64,000 nucleotides of DNA from Phyllobacterium zundukense (GCF_025452195.1 NZ_CP104970.1:124001-188000), one strand, 5' to 3'. Shown: positions 37,556 to 47,376, numbered from the stretch's first letter. Numbers and translations are program-made. The notes: generated by a model from the letters alone, not told the origin.

Positions 37556-38605
37556 ATGTCCGAAATTGAACTGAGAAATGTCGGGAAAAGCTATGGCAAC
37601 GTGCCGGTGCTTTCGAACATCTCGCTGGAAATGGGCGATGGGGAGTTCGTCGTTCTCGTGGGGCCGTCCGGCTGCGGAAAATCGACGCTCTTGCGGATGA
37701 TCGCTGGGCTGGAAGACATCAGTGCCGGTGAGATCACGATCGGCGGCAAGGTCGTCAATGACATGCGGGCCAAGGAGCGGGACATCGCGATGGTGTTCCA
37801 AAGCTATGCTCTTTATCCGCACATGAAGGTTGCTAACAACATGAGCTTCTCCTTGAAGCTTGCGGGTGCATCGAAGCAAGAAATCCGCGCGCGGATTCAG
37901 AACGCGGCGCAGATACTTGGCTTGGAGAAGCTCTTGGATCGCTATCCTCGTGAGCTCTCCGGCGGACAACGTCAGCGCGTTGCCATGGGCCGAGCTATCG
38001 TTCGTGACCCGAGGGCATTTTTGTTCGATGAGCCGTTGTCGAACCTTGACGCCAAGCTGCGCGTGAAGATGCGAAGCGAGATCAAAAAGCTCCATCAGCG
38101 GCTTGGCAAGACGACCGTCTATGTCACCCATGACCAGACCGAAGCGATGACCATGGCGGACAAAATCGTTGTTCTCAATGGGGGCAAGATCGAACAATTC
38201 GGCCCTCCGCTGGAGTTGTATAACGACCCGAATAATGTCTTCGTTGCCGGATTTATTGGTTCCCCGGAAATAAATCTGCTTCAGGCTGAGGTAAAGGGGG
38301 ATCGCGCCGTCATGCAGGACGGAATTTCCCTTCCACTTCCGGTCGCATTGCCCGAATACAGAAAAATCACCTATGGGATCCGACCGCAGCATATCCGTCT
38401 CGCACGTGACGGCATCGACGGGACGGTGACGCTAGTCGAACCGACGGGTGAAAACCAGGAAGTCGTAGTAAGGGTGGGGTCCCACGATGTGAACGTCGTC
38501 GTGCAAGGTGGCCCTCCTATATCGGCAGGAACAGGGGTGAAGCTGGAATTCGATACCGGCAGAGTGTTGTTGTTCGACAAACAATCCGGAGAACGTATTC
38601 GTTGA
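37556..38605 (+). CDS. ABC importer ATPase (MalK/UgpC type)
   Basis: ATPase of 349 residues from ATG 37556, with GGGGG a few bases upstream. Walker A is GPSGCGKST, the Q-loop [11 protein letters not shown], signature LSGGQRQR, Walker B AFLFDEP, and the switch VTHDQ; a TOBE domain follows ([11 protein letters not shown]). It lies 32 bases after the second ADPRGH gene and so completes this importer operon. Confidence 0.92.
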   Translation: MSEIELRNVGKSYGNVPVLSNISLEMGDGEFVVLVGPSGCGKSTLLRMIAGLEDISAGEITIGGKVVNDMRAKERDIAMVFQSYALYPHMKVANNMSFSLKLAGASKQEIRARIQNAAQILGLEKLLDRYPRELSGGQRQRVAMGRAIVRDPRAFLFDEPLSNLDAKLRVKMRSEIKKLHQRLGKTTVYVTHDQTEAMTMADKIVVLNGGKIEQFGPPLELYNDPNNVFVAGFIGSPEINLLQAEVKGDRAVMQDGISLPLPVALPEYRKITYGIRPQHIRLARDGIDGTVTLVEPTGENQEVVVRVGSHDVNVVVQGGPPISAGTGVKLEFDTGRVLLFDKQSGERIR

Positions 38606-38630
38606 GAGCAAAGGCAGGCTCGAGCCCTTT

Positions 38631-39433
38631 ATGAGGTTGTACGACGTCCGCTACCCCGTCATGCGACGGCTTGGCTACTTCTTTGCATCGTCGGCCACGC
38701 TTGCCAGTGTCGACCTTCCCATCAAGACCGGAGAGTTCGTCACCATCGTGGGCGCATCAGGCTGCGGGAAGTCCACTTTGTTGCGGCTTATTCTAGGCCT
38801 CGACTTCGACTACAGTGGGGATATTCTGGTCGACGGCGCGCACGTCCGCCGGCCAGCTCTCGATCCCTCAATCGTCGTTCAGGATCATAGGCTTTTGCCC
38901 TGGCTCACAGTCAAAGGGAATGTTGTGGCCGCGCTTCGACGCAGCCCTTTATCGCGGACCGCGAAGAAGGAGACGGTGCGCGAGCATCTCGAACTTGTCA
39001 GTCTCACACAGTTCTCTAAAGCCTATCCCGCGCAGCTCTCGGCTGGGATGGCGCAGCGTGTTGCCATTGCCCAGGGCGCTTGTCAACCGGCCGCGGTTCC
39101 TGCTGCTTGATGAGCCGCTCGGTGCATTGGATGCGCTAACGCGCCTCAGGCTCCAGGACGAACTCAAACGGTTCGTTCAACATGAGGGGACAACGGCGCT
39201 GCTAGTGACGCATGACGTCGACGAGGCGGTTCATCTCGGACACCGGATCGTCGTCATGCAGCCTCTCATCCCGCCGCATCGCCACCATCCTTTCTGTTCC
39301 CGAGCAAGCGCGTCAAGACCGGTCCAGCCCCGAGTTCATCCGTCTGCGGGACAAGGTTCTCGGACTTCTAGGCGTCGGTGCCGCGGCAAGCCAGATACCG
39401 GAACAAGCCGCAGCCGCGGAACCATCTTGGTGA
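38631..39433 (+). pseudogene. ABC ATPase of nitrate/sulfonate type (SsuB/TauB-like), two frameshifts
   Basis: Three consecutive frames together give a complete ATPase: [13 protein letters not shown] (Walker A), VVQDHRLLPWLTV, QLSAGMAQRVAIA (signature variant), then after a shift near 39,075 RFLLLDEPLGALDALTRL and VTHDVDEAVHLGHRIVVM, then after a second shift near 39,265 SRRIATILSVPEQAR. It belongs to a different transporter class from its neighbours, has no permease or binding protein here, and is not functional as written. Confidence 0.82.
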
Positions 39434-40067
39434 AAAAGCACATGAGCCGACCGCGCCGGCGAATTACGATTGGCCATGCGCTGGCCGCTTCCTGACCGCC
39501 AACCATGTACGGACTGCGGTTGTTCTTCCCCCACAACACACCTGGCCAAAGTCTCATAGCCATGTGGGACTCGGGCGACATGAGCGGTGACATCTGGCAA
39601 CCGCGGATTCCACGCAGGAAAAGATTACCTAAACTGTTCCCATGAGCCGCTGACGGTCTGTAATCTAGAGCTTAGACCCATGGGCCAGTTCGATCTTCAG
39701 GATTTCTGTCAGCCGCTTGACGATCGGATAGCGAACCGTGGAGCTTCGTACAGACACTCCTACCTCATAGGCGCACCCTGCTCACAGGCGAATATGGATG
39801 GCCAAAACCGTAGGAGGGCGCGCTAGCGTACGATTCCGCCCCCCAGCCGGAACCGACCCCTCAATGCCCGACTTCTGTAACTGTAAGATGACGAACCAAG
39901 GGCGCTTGATCGAGCCGTTTATCCGCAACGGCTCAAATCGGGAAGTTTATTCGCCGGGACGGGAGCCACGCCCAGCCGCAGGCGCGCTAGCGCCGAGGCG
40001 AGAATGGCGAGGACCAGCCCTTTGCGGGGCCGAGCACTGGGGCATCTCCCTTGCCCGCACTGACTTC
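39434..40067. other. gene-poor stretch
   Basis: About 630 bases without a supported gene on either strand. No clear repeat or transposase piece was recognised. Confidence 0.4.
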
Positions 40068-40664
40068 CTAAAAATCGTGGATGGCTTCACCATCGGCTTT
40101 ATCGAGCATGCGGTTTAGCATCGTCGGAGCGCCGAAGAGGCCCATGTCAATGAGCCTGTCGCCCAAGCTGCATTTGACCATAACCGATATCGTTTCATCC
40201 GATTTGCGCTCGCCAAAACCTTTCTTCTTTTCCACGGGTCGGTCGATCCACGCCCCGGCGTACTTGATGGCTTTTCCGTACTTTTGTTCGGCGGCATCCT
40301 TGAAAGACGGGCAGTCTTCTGGAGTGATGTTCGGGCGGTAGAACACCTGCGTCACCTTTTCCCCGTCAGGCCATGCCGTGAACATAATGCTGATTTTGTC
40401 GGCGTCTCTCGTGTAGATGATTTCTTTGAGCGCCCCTTTCGCCGTAAAGGCATCGATCTTTTCACGCCTGATAGCAACTTGCTCATCAAAGCTCGGGCCG
40501 CGCTGCTCCCTATATTTGGCAAATCCCTTGGCGGTTAGAGCGTCTGTTACAACCGCTGGCGTGTCCCCGATCTGGATTCCGAAAATGTCGAATGTCACGT
40601 TTTGCGCGAACGCGGGACCAGTCAACAAAGCCAGTACGACACCATAGAATGCTCTCACCCTCAT
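40068..40664 (-). CDS. secreted or periplasmic protein of unknown function
   Basis: Protein of 198 residues starting at ATG 40664, chosen because AAGGAG lies 9 bases upstream. The N-terminus is a Sec signal peptide (MRVRAFYGVVLALLTGPAFA, cleavage before QNVTFD). The mature part begins FDIFGIQIGDTPAVVTDAL, as in many small periplasmic proteins whose first motif reads 'G+ +G'. It has two Cys in the second half (DCPSF, KCSLG) that could pair. No known domain was identified, and there is no operon partner. Confidence 0.65.
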   Translation of the reverse strand: MRVRAFYGVVLALLTGPAFAQNVTFDIFGIQIGDTPAVVTDALTAKGFAKYREQRGPSFDEQVAIRREKIDAFTAKGALKEIIYTRDADKISIMFTAWPDGEKVTQVFYRPNITPEDCPSFKDAAEQKYGKAIKYAGAWIDRPVEKKKGFGERKSDETISVMVKCSLGDRLIDMGLFGAPTMLNRMLDKADGEAIHDF

Positions 40665-41027
40665 ACATTCGTCTCCTTCCTTCACAACTGTTTATTCAAA
40701 ATGGGCCTTGGGGACCCTGAAATGACGCCTTCATTGGCACCATTCATGCGGGTCATGATAGCCACCGGCATTAAGGACGACCGTAGCCGCTTTCGACCAT
40801 CAGTGGCCGCAATGTCGTCGCCGTTATCGGTGCGGACACTGATGAGGACGCGCCCGTAGCGATCGCGCCCCTTGCGGATAGTAGGACAGGCGGGGGATCT
40901 GTATAAGTTCGCGCAGGCGCGACGTTGCGGCTTCGGCAAGTAGTCGCTCCTTGGTGCAGTGATGTCTCGGCATTGCGAAGGAAGCCCGCCGACGCGACGC
41001 CGGCATCGTCTTGCGAAAATGGCAAGG

Positions 41028-41141
41028 GAAGGATCGACGATCCTCGCTGAAGGGATCGTGCGCCAGCCTTTCGACATCGATTTGGTCCTGATCCACGGTT
41101 ACGGTTTCCCCCGCGAAGACGGCGGACCTATGTGGGCTTCG
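41028..41141 (+). pseudogene. fragment of a FadB/FadJ-type 3-hydroxyacyl-CoA dehydrogenase
   Basis: The plus-strand frame reads EGSTILAEGIVRQPFDIDLV and IHGYGFPREDGGPMWAS, the signature end of the hydroxyacyl-CoA dehydrogenase C-terminal domain (normally DID-V--NGYGFP---GGPM). Nothing else of the gene is recognised in 40,665-41,027. The fragment runs antisense under the 3' end of the nucleotidyltransferase gene. Confidence 0.7.
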
Positions 41142-42208
41142 GGAACTCGGGCGGATACTGCGTCCAAAGCGGTGTCGCGGGTCTGATGCGGTTTCATACA
41201 ATGGACAGAAAAAACATCCCGGAGCGTTGCGTTTTGCAGCTGTTCCAGATGTTCCTTGCAGATCGTTTCGACGAGTCGATGCAGAATTTTAGTTCGCTCA
41301 CCCAGCCAGACCAGGGCCTCTTCGCTGATCTCGAATTCGCTGATCTCGAAGTGTTTCGAGTAGCGTGCCTTCACATAAGCTTCGTTGATTGTATTGAACC
41401 AGGCGCGGAAACGCTGCTGGTCGCGTGGCCAAGCTTCCGACAAACGCCGATCGCGGCCTTCCGTCAAGGTCCGCAGAAAATTTAGGTTGTGGGAAGGCGG
41501 ACCGTAGTTGGTCAGAGTAAGCAGAGCTGTTGAATATGCGTGTTCAATTGCTTGGTGTAAGTTGAATGCCGCTCCATTTCGCCAAGCAGAGTTAGCTTGG
41601 GATTGCTCGCATTGCCATTGAGCTATTTTCAGCATCAACTGAGCTTCAGCAAACGTGATGCCGAAATGCTGCTTTGCCACTTTGTATTCATCGGCCGGCG
41701 TCAGCGGCCTCGGCTCGGCTAGGGGCTCATCATCAAGTTCATAAAGGGCGATGCCCTCACGGCGGATGTCGGAGAAGAAATACTGGCCTTTTCTGAGTGC
41801 CGTATTCACCTCACGCCGCGAATGGACGATAAAGCCGACCTGGGTGGTGACGCCTCTGTCGTGTAGCAGCCGGTCTGCGGCTTTGTACCAGTAGCTGGCA
41901 AAGTGGGTGAGCCTGCGGTCATTGACGATGATCAACAGGTCATAATCCGAGCGGTAACCCTTCATTGTGTGCGGCTCATCCACCCAATCGCCGCGGGCAT
42001 AGGAGCCGAAGAGGATGACCTTCAAGATCCGGCCCAGTTTGTTGAAGGCTGCGGTGCCACCCTTCAGGGCATCGTCGAACTCCTCGTGCAGGATCTCAAG
42101 GACGCGCGCCAGTTCGCGCTGCTTGCGTTCCGGGAGATGATCAAGGCTGGATTTCATCATGGCTGACAGGCGGTTTGGTGACTGCGGGTCGAACAGGCAA
42201 ATCGGCAA
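41099..42208 (-). CDS. fused nucleotidyltransferase (MNT) and HEPN domain protein
   Basis: Protein of 369 residues. The N-terminal MNT-type nucleotidyltransferase (about 20-150) has LFGSYARGDW and YRSDYDLLIIV with the metal-binding acidic residues. The middle to C-terminal part is HEPN-like helical (FAEAQLMLKIAQWQCEQSQ, AFNLHQAIEHAYSTALL, YGPPSHNL). HEPN and MNT usually form separate toxin-antitoxin partners in which MNT adenylylates HEPN; here they are one chain. The last about 30 residues read antisense through a fadB fragment and are probably acquired. The start may be the MM pair 16-17 codons in. Confidence 0.75.
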   Translation of the reverse strand: MPICLFDPQSPNRLSAMMKSSLDHLPERKQRELARVLEILHEEFDDALKGGTAAFNKLGRILKVILFGSYARGDWVDEPHTMKGYRSDYDLLIIVNDRRLTHFASYWYKAADRLLHDRGVTTQVGFIVHSRREVNTALRKGQYFFSDIRREGIALYELDDEPLAEPRPLTPADEYKVAKQHFGITFAEAQLMLKIAQWQCEQSQANSAWRNGAAFNLHQAIEHAYSTALLTLTNYGPPSHNLNFLRTLTEGRDRRLSEAWPRDQQRFRAWFNTINEAYVKARYSKHFEISEFEISEEALVWLGERTKILHRLVETICKEHLEQLQNATLRDVFSVHCMKPHQTRDTALDAVSARVPEAHIGPPSSRGKP

Positions 42209-42705
42209 CGAGTCGTAACAGGTATATACGTTAAATCAGCAGCTGAACAAGCCGTGAATTCTCCGGAACCGCCACTTGCGATGCCAGGACGATGATGTTG
42301 CACATTTTCGGGAGGCTACAACGAGATCGATGAATTTGATGTCGTACCAAATTATGGGACGGCGGTTCAGCTCCGCTGGTCTTGAGTCAGTCATCATCTT
42401 GCCGACCTGGATTCCGGTGTCACTGACCGGTCGTTCCGGACTTCAGCGCGTAATCTCTTGATCGCTAGCCCCACGCGTGTTCATGATAATTATGCCAAAC
42501 CACGCAGTAGAATGCCGATTCGCGCATGTTGGCTCGCCATTAACTTTGACAGATGATCGTGCGAAGTGGCGGTATCGCGCCCGCTCTGTGGATGTCTCGG
42601 TAGGGGCCGTAGTGACGACGGGAAACGCTTGCAGGAGGGGGAGGGTGCTCCCGGGTATGGGGCATCATTTGAGCCATATCGTGAAGCTTCAACTGCTCAG
42701 CATTT
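42209..42705. other. intergenic stretch
   Basis: About 500 bases in which I cannot support a gene on either strand. Confidence 0.4.
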
Positions 42706-43329
42706 TTAGGCGCGTGACTGTGTCACTTTGAACTTTGAAGGTTCCGGCTGATGGCGTTCGACGAGCCGCCCTTTCGCTATTGTCTCCTGCACCCGTGCGA
42801 ATTCTGCATCGACAAGTTTCCAACAGTTCAGGTCAAATGCAGCGAAAAAATCTCTACGCGCCTGCCAGTATTCGTGCCCGCTATGCAGGAACGCTTTGAT
42901 ATGCTCGATCTGTGTGTTGAACTCTTCATCAAATGATCCTTTCGGCGAAACGTGGAGCGAGATCGAATTGCACGGAGACAATATGCGCTCTCGTACAGCA
43001 TCAGCTAGTTCGCCGGGCGAATTTTTATAAAGGTCGAGCATCGTTCTAAGGTCGCTAATGTCATTGCGCAGGGCCTCATACCGCTTGAACAACATTTCAG
43101 CTAGCCGGAAGGCGGTAGCGTTTTTTAGCTCAACGTCTCTCAGATCGGCTTGCCTCTCCGCAATCAGGGCCATTTCCTTTGCCGTGGCTGCCGCGTACCC
43201 TTTGATATCCAGATCAACTATCTGCAGCTTTCGGCTGTTTCTTATTGTTACCGCCGTAGTTATGATGCCGGTCAGCGCCGCTATCAATGAGGCGACGACA
43301 GCCTGATTGCTCACAAAAAAATCGTACAT
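42706..43329 (-). CDS. single-pass membrane protein of unknown function
   Basis: Protein of 207 residues with AAGGAG 6 bases before its ATG. One N-terminal membrane helix (about 10-30; VVASLIAALTGIITTAVTI) is followed by a long, charged, helix-rich cytoplasmic or periplasmic part with coiled-coil character (about 45-115; AKEMALIAERQADLRDVELK). No enzyme motif is visible. Similar small proteins occur in accessory regions. It stands alone, divergent from the acetyltransferase gene at 43448. Confidence 0.6.
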   Translation of the reverse strand: MYDFFVSNQAVVASLIAALTGIITTAVTIRNSRKLQIVDLDIKGYAAATAKEMALIAERQADLRDVELKNATAFRLAEMLFKRYEALRNDISDLRTMLDLYKNSPGELADAVRERILSPCNSISLHVSPKGSFDEEFNTQIEHIKAFLHSGHEYWQARRDFFAAFDLNCWKLVDAEFARVQETIAKGRLVERHQPEPSKFKVTQSRA

Positions 43330-43447
43330 ACTTGCTCCTTGATTACTTCGTTCCGCGAAGTATCGTTTTTTGTCGTTGATTCTGTCGGGCGGTTTATCGT
43401 TGGTCAGTTTTCACTGGACGCCCTCAGACGCCTGGTACGGAGATGCA

Positions 43448-43879
43448 ATGTCGATTTTAATTCGGCCCTTACACAGCACGGTCGAAAGTGAACTGCTTGA
43501 TCTGCATTGCCTTATACGGCAACTTTCTTCCGCTGCCGTACTGCCGTCGTCGGAAAAAATGTCATTGTTATTAGGTAATGAGGATCTAAAACTGCTAGCA
43601 GCGTACGATGGAAGCAGAATTGTGGGCATGCTCACGCTAATATTTTATCGGCTTCCGACAGGTGTACGTGCCCGTATCGAAGATGTGGCCGTCCATGATC
43701 AATATCGAGGACAAGGTATAGGCAAGAGACTTTGTCAAAAAGCAATTGAATTATATCGCGGATCGGGAGCGCGTTCCCTTGATCTAACATCCTCAGGCGA
43801 CCGGCTAGCGGCCAATGGATTATATGTGTCGCTTGGGTTTGAACTGCGCAACACAAATGCCTATCGCTTTCCGAGTTAA
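43448..43879 (+). CDS. GNAT-family N-acetyltransferase
   Basis: Acetyltransferase of 143 residues from ATG 43448, with GGAG 6-7 bases upstream. The acetyl-CoA motif is EDVAVHDQYRGQGIGKRLCQ (RGQGIGK pyrophosphate loop), preceded by the strand IVGMLTLIFY and followed by LDLTSSGDRLAANGLYVSLGF, a typical GNAT motif B. No substrate is suggested by the neighbours. It resembles small stress or antibiotic acetyltransferases only in fold. Confidence 0.85.
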   Translation: MSILIRPLHSTVESELLDLHCLIRQLSSAAVLPSSEKMSLLLGNEDLKLLAAYDGSRIVGMLTLIFYRLPTGVRARIEDVAVHDQYRGQGIGKRLCQKAIELYRGSGARSLDLTSSGDRLAANGLYVSLGFELRNTNAYRFPS

Positions 43880-43906
43880 CGAAAAACCAAAGGCTCTGTC
43901 ACAAAC

Positions 43907-44095
43907 TTACTTGAGTTCTTCTTTAGCCAGGCATGGCGACGTCCCCGTCCAGGATTTGAATGCGCGACTAAATGCATTCACGTCGGAGTATCCCAAGATG
44001 TATCCGATCTCCTTAAAATACGTTCCTTGCCTCAGATGGATAACGCTGATTTCTGTTCGTACGGCGCTCAGAAGCTTTCGCTAAAACTCGTCGTG
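43907..44095 (-). pseudogene. 3' fragment of an AraC-family regulator
   Basis: On the minus strand the frame reads VRTEISVIHLRQGTYFKEIG and YILGYSDVNAFSRAFKSWTG, then TSP, ending at TAA 43907. This is the second helix-turn-helix of an AraC/XylS domain (pattern GYSD-NAFSRAFK-W-G-SP). The N-terminal part is not recognisable upstream. Confidence 0.75.
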
Positions 44096-44301
44096 GCGTT
44101 CTGCACTGACCTCACGGCAACGCCAGCGGCGCAGCTTTTTGGTGTGAACGCAGACTGTCGACTACGTCTTCAACTGAGCGCCACCCATCGAAGGGTCCAT
44201 TCAGACGCCGCCGGTGTTTCTTCGAGATTTCCCGCCAGATCCATGACGTCGGCTTCGGTCACGTCGGCGAGCGCGTATCGCTGTCGGGCTGCATCGCGCG
44301 G

Positions 44302-45534
44302 TCAGGCTGCATCGGCCGTCCCCCATACCGGGAAAGGATCAGGCAGGTTGCGCCACGCGCTCGGCTCAAAGCGCCTCGCATTGGGCTCGCCGATGAGGCA
44401 GGCATCGAGGGCCGCGCGGATTGCGTCCTCGTCCATGCCCATACCAATAAAGACCAGTTCCTGCCGGCGATCGCCCCAGACCTTGTCCCAATTGCGGTCG
44501 AGGACCCTCTGCCACTCCGGATGATCAGGCCAGCGGTTTTTGGGAACTGCGGCCCACCAGCGGCCGAGCGGGATCGAGCGGGCAATGGCGCCTGCTAGCG
44601 AGAATTCTCCGACCCAATTCGGGCGGGTGGCGAGCCAGAAATGCCCTTTGGCACGGATCAGACCGGGCCAGGTCTGGTTGACGAAAGCGTTGAAGGTTCG
44701 CGGATGGAAAGGACGCCGGGCGCGATAGACGAAGCTCTGGATGCCGTATTCTTCGGTCTCGGGCACGTGATCCTTGAAGCCGTAAAGCTCCTTGAACCAG
44801 AGCGGATGGCGTTCGGCCTTCTCCTTGTTGAACAGACCCGTGTCGAGGACGTCGCCAAGCGGCGCTCTGCCGAAGTCGGTCTCGACGATGCGGGCATCGG
44901 CATTGAGCGCCATGACGACTTTGCGGACGAGGGCCTGCTGTTCAAGCGAAACTTCGGACACCTTATTGATGACGACGACGTCGGCGAACTCGATTTGCTC
45001 GACCAGGAGGTCGACGATGGTGCGCTCGTCCCCATCGCCCGCTGCTTCGCCGCGATCGCGCAGGAAGTCGTTTGAGCCATAATCCTTGAGCAGGCTCGCG
45101 GCGTCGACGACGGTGACCATCGTGTCGAGACGCGCGATGTCGGAGAGGCTGTTGCCCTCATCGTCGCGGAAGGAAAAGGTGCTGGCGACGGGGAGCGGTT
45201 CAGCGATGCCGGTGCCCTCGATCAGCAGATAGTCGAAACGACCGCTTGCGCTGAGCCGCCGGACCTCCAACAACAGGTCATCACGCAGCGTGCAGCAGAT
45301 GCAGCCGTTGGTCATTTCCACGAGCTTTTCGTCGGTACGCGAGAGATCGGCCCCGCCCTCGCGCACGAGATCTGCGTCGATATTGACCTCGCTCATATCG
45401 TTGACGATGACGGCGACGCGGCGGCCCTCGCGGTTGTTGAGGACATGGTTGAGCAGGGTGGTCTTTCCCGCGCCGAGGAAGCCGGACAGGACGGTGACGG
45501 GCAGGCGGCGATCGGACGAGTCGAGGGGCGGCAT
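44302..45534 (-). CDS. COG0523/CobW-family GTPase, zinc-linked
   Basis: G3E-family metallochaperone GTPase of 410 residues. The P-loop is [11 protein letters not shown], the metal motif CxCC appears as [10 protein letters not shown], Walker B-like EGTGIAEP, base recognition NKVSEVS, and a C-terminal CobW_C domain with FHPRTF and the end [14 protein letters not shown] place the start at ATG 45534 (AAGGA upstream) because the longer frame from 45576 would translate a Zur-like operator. Such proteins move zinc to client enzymes under zinc starvation. Confidence 0.88.
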   Translation of the reverse strand: MPPLDSSDRRLPVTVLSGFLGAGKTTLLNHVLNNREGRRVAVIVNDMSEVNIDADLVREGGADLSRTDEKLVEMTNGCICCTLRDDLLLEVRRLSASGRFDYLLIEGTGIAEPLPVASTFSFRDDEGNSLSDIARLDTMVTVVDAASLLKDYGSNDFLRDRGEAAGDGDERTIVDLLVEQIEFADVVVINKVSEVSLEQQALVRKVVMALNADARIVETDFGRAPLGDVLDTGLFNKEKAERHPLWFKELYGFKDHVPETEEYGIQSFVYRARRPFHPRTFNAFVNQTWPGLIRAKGHFWLATRPNWVGEFSLAGAIARSIPLGRWWAAVPKNRWPDHPEWQRVLDRNWDKVWGDRRQELVFIGMGMDEDAIRAALDACLIGEPNARRFEPSAWRNLPDPFPVWGTADAA

Positions 45535-45554
45535 TGAGAGATCCTTGGGAAGAT

Positions 45555-45566
45555 ATGTTATAACAT
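45555..45566. promoter_or_regulatory. Zur-type operator
   Basis: ATGTTATAACAT is a perfect 12-base palindrome 20 bases before the GTPase start and matches the alphaproteobacterial Zur box core. It suggests repression in the presence of zinc. Confidence 0.7.
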
Positions 45567-45684
45567 CATAATGCATATGAGTTCTGGCAATTCCAAGTCA
45601 AGGGTTTTTCGATTATTTGACGCTCCGGGCTGAGACTGAGTTGGGCCAGGTTAGCTACCGGCCCGCAAAAAAAGGATGATCCGG

Positions 45685-45975
45685 ATGTCGAAAACAAATA
45701 CCGGTAAGCAGCAACTGCGGGAGGTACTTGAACAGGATCCTGATCATCCGGTCGAAATTGCCTTGCGCAAGGCAAAAACCCTGGGCCAGTTGGAGCGCCT
45801 GGCTGGCATTGAAACGCAGCAAGACCGAGCTGCCTTCTGGCTTCAATTCGCTTCTCTAAGAAACAGGGCATCAGTCGCCGGCAAGGCCGAACTGAAACGA
45901 ATTATCCGCAACAAGGCAAGGTCTGACGACTATCAAGCGACGTTGCCGCCAGAACGGAAGCGTCAGTATGGATGA
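45685..45975 (+). CDS. small charged protein of unknown function
   Basis: Protein of 96 residues from ATG 45685 (AAGG 9-10 bases upstream; an ATG at 45676 is also in frame). It is rich in Lys, Arg, Glu and Gln and largely helical (GKQQLREVLEQD, ALRKAKTLGQLERLAGI), with no membrane segment. It is divergent from the zinc GTPase across the Zur-like box and could share that control. I do not recognise a family. Confidence 0.5.
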   Translation: MSKTNTGKQQLREVLEQDPDHPVEIALRKAKTLGQLERLAGIETQQDRAAFWLQFASLRNRASVAGKAELKRIIRNKARSDDYQATLPPERKRQYG

Positions 45976-46370
45976 GGCGAGTCCGCTCGCGATCTAGATC
46001 TATTCAAATCGATGGCGATTACTCAAAACGTAACATAATAAGCGGCGGGCAGGGAAGCAGTTAGCCTTACATTCTGGAATCCGGATGGTTCAACGCTAGA
46101 TGCTTGCGGTAGCGCCACCCGAGGAGTTGCCTAAATGTGCGCAATTGCTGGTTTTCCTCGCTTTGAGATTGAACCAATCCGCTCCTTTCCTCCGCTGGAA
46201 TGGCGCGGGGCGTCAACCCATGGGCAGCGGCAAAAGCGTGAACTGCTTTGCGATGGCGCGGTACCCGTCGTGTCTGGAGTTTCTGTCTCTTGCACATAGG
46301 TGCCAAACCCGGCGTTTTGGATTGTCCGCACAAACCAGACGCGCCGGCGCACCTCCTTGCCGAATTACAG
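45976..46370. other. intergenic stretch
   Basis: No gene is supported. A sequence around 46,029-46,039 (GTAACATAATA) only loosely resembles a Zur box. Confidence 0.35.
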
Positions 46371-46393
46371 AAGTTCTGTATCATACAGAACTT
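46371..46393. promoter_or_regulatory. long perfect palindrome before the Phd-type antitoxin
   Basis: AAGTTCTGTAT (46371-46381), C, ATACAGAACTT (46383-46393): 11-base arms with a one-base centre, 7 bases before the earliest start. It fits a Phd/YefM autoregulatory operator. Confidence 0.75.
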
Positions 46394-46400
46394 ACAAATT

Positions 46401-46676
46401 TTGGAGGTTTCGCTGAAAGAGTTTTCGTTTTCGGATTTAAGCCGGAGGTCCGGCGACGTCCTTGATGCCGCCATGACGGAGACAGTGTCCCTGGTGAAAC
46501 GAGGGAAGGCGAAAGTCGTGATGATGCCAACGTCGGAATATGAGCGCCTGACGGGCACAAGGCAAGAAGAGCGGCGAGCCTTCACGCTGGCAGACGCCCC
46601 TGAAGAGGACATCGAGAATCTCATGACCGGATTTCAGGAGATCATCGACGACGTCGAGCAGCAGTCAAAAGAATGA
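46401..46676 (+). CDS. Phd/YefM-family antitoxin
   Basis: Antitoxin of about 88-91 residues. The N-terminal half SLKEFSFSDLSRRSGDVLDA, then VSLVKRGKAKVVMMPTSEYERL is the Phd fold. The acidic tail (APEEDIENLMTGFQEIIDD) would mask the toxin. No ATG precedes it in frame: TTG 46401 or CTG 46413 are the candidates, and GGAGG at 46403-46407 favours CTG. The gene overlaps the toxin reading region. The operator directly upstream is intact. Confidence 0.75.
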   Translation: MEVSLKEFSFSDLSRRSGDVLDAAMTETVSLVKRGKAKVVMMPTSEYERLTGTRQEERRAFTLADAPEEDIENLMTGFQEIIDDVEQQSKE

Positions 46677-47070
46677 GCGGGGCGAGGTTTATCCTTTCCA
46701 CTATCTCTGGGGACATGAAGCGGCTCGAGGCGAAGAGAGCGGCCGGAAAATCCGTCGCGTTTGCCTGATGATGGAAATCAATGGCTGGATTTCCGGACAG
46801 CGGCCGCAACCGCGACAATCTGGCGAAGAGAGAATCTACGAGATCATCCCGGAGACCGAGCGCCACAGGATCGGCCTCGGAGCCGAGGCCGATAAAGTGA
46901 GCCACCTGATCTTGGATGATTACAACAAGGTCAGGACGGACGAGTTGTACGATTTTGAGAGCTTAACCCCTGTAGGGTCTTTCAGCCCGCGCTTTCTTGA
47001 AAGGGTCGCCCGGCGTTTCCTGGACGCCGTCCGCGACAGCCGCCCGATCGCCGGTCTTACGCGGCGCTAG
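46673..47070 (+). pseudogene. PemK/MazF-like growth inhibitor, frameshifted at the start
   Basis: The frame after the antitoxin stop reads RGEVYPFHYLWGHEAARGEE and SGRKIRRVCLMMEI, then LILDDYNKVRTDELYDFESL and GSFSPRFLERVARRFLDAV, which resembles alphaproteobacterial PemK-like toxins. It has no start codon in frame. ATG 46673, overlapping the antitoxin stop, is one base out of phase, so one base seems to be missing just after the ATG. The middle segment (LFPVT.Q in relatives) is also short. It is probably inactive. Confidence 0.6.
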
Positions 47071-47376
47071 CCATGAGCTCGAAGATCTGGCGAAGTTCGG
47101 GTTCGACGAATACGCGGCCTCGATCGGCAGCGTAGTCACGCTCGCGGGCAATGCCGACCTGCAGCGCCTGGCCCTTCCTGCCCCTGGAGCGATAAGCCTC
47201 GGAGAGAGCCTGTCGCGCCATCTCATCGGCCGTCGGAGCATGTTCCCGCAGACGTTTATACGGAGTGTTGCATGGCCTTGCTGTACCCTTTGTTGCCGAA
47301 TCTGCCGCGCAGTAAGTACCTTGCAATGCTTGCCACCAATGATTAAATTGCAATCAATGACTAATGGAGAGTGACC
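47071..47376. other. stretch with an unassigned leftward coding remnant
   Basis: On the minus strand, 47,075-47,250 has protein-like text (EMARQALSEAYRSRGRKGQ) without a convincing start or family. The right end is the fitA leader. Confidence 0.3.

Noticed and set aside
46024..46041. Third Zur box
   Set aside because: GTAACATAATA matches only a half-site and lacks the palindrome.
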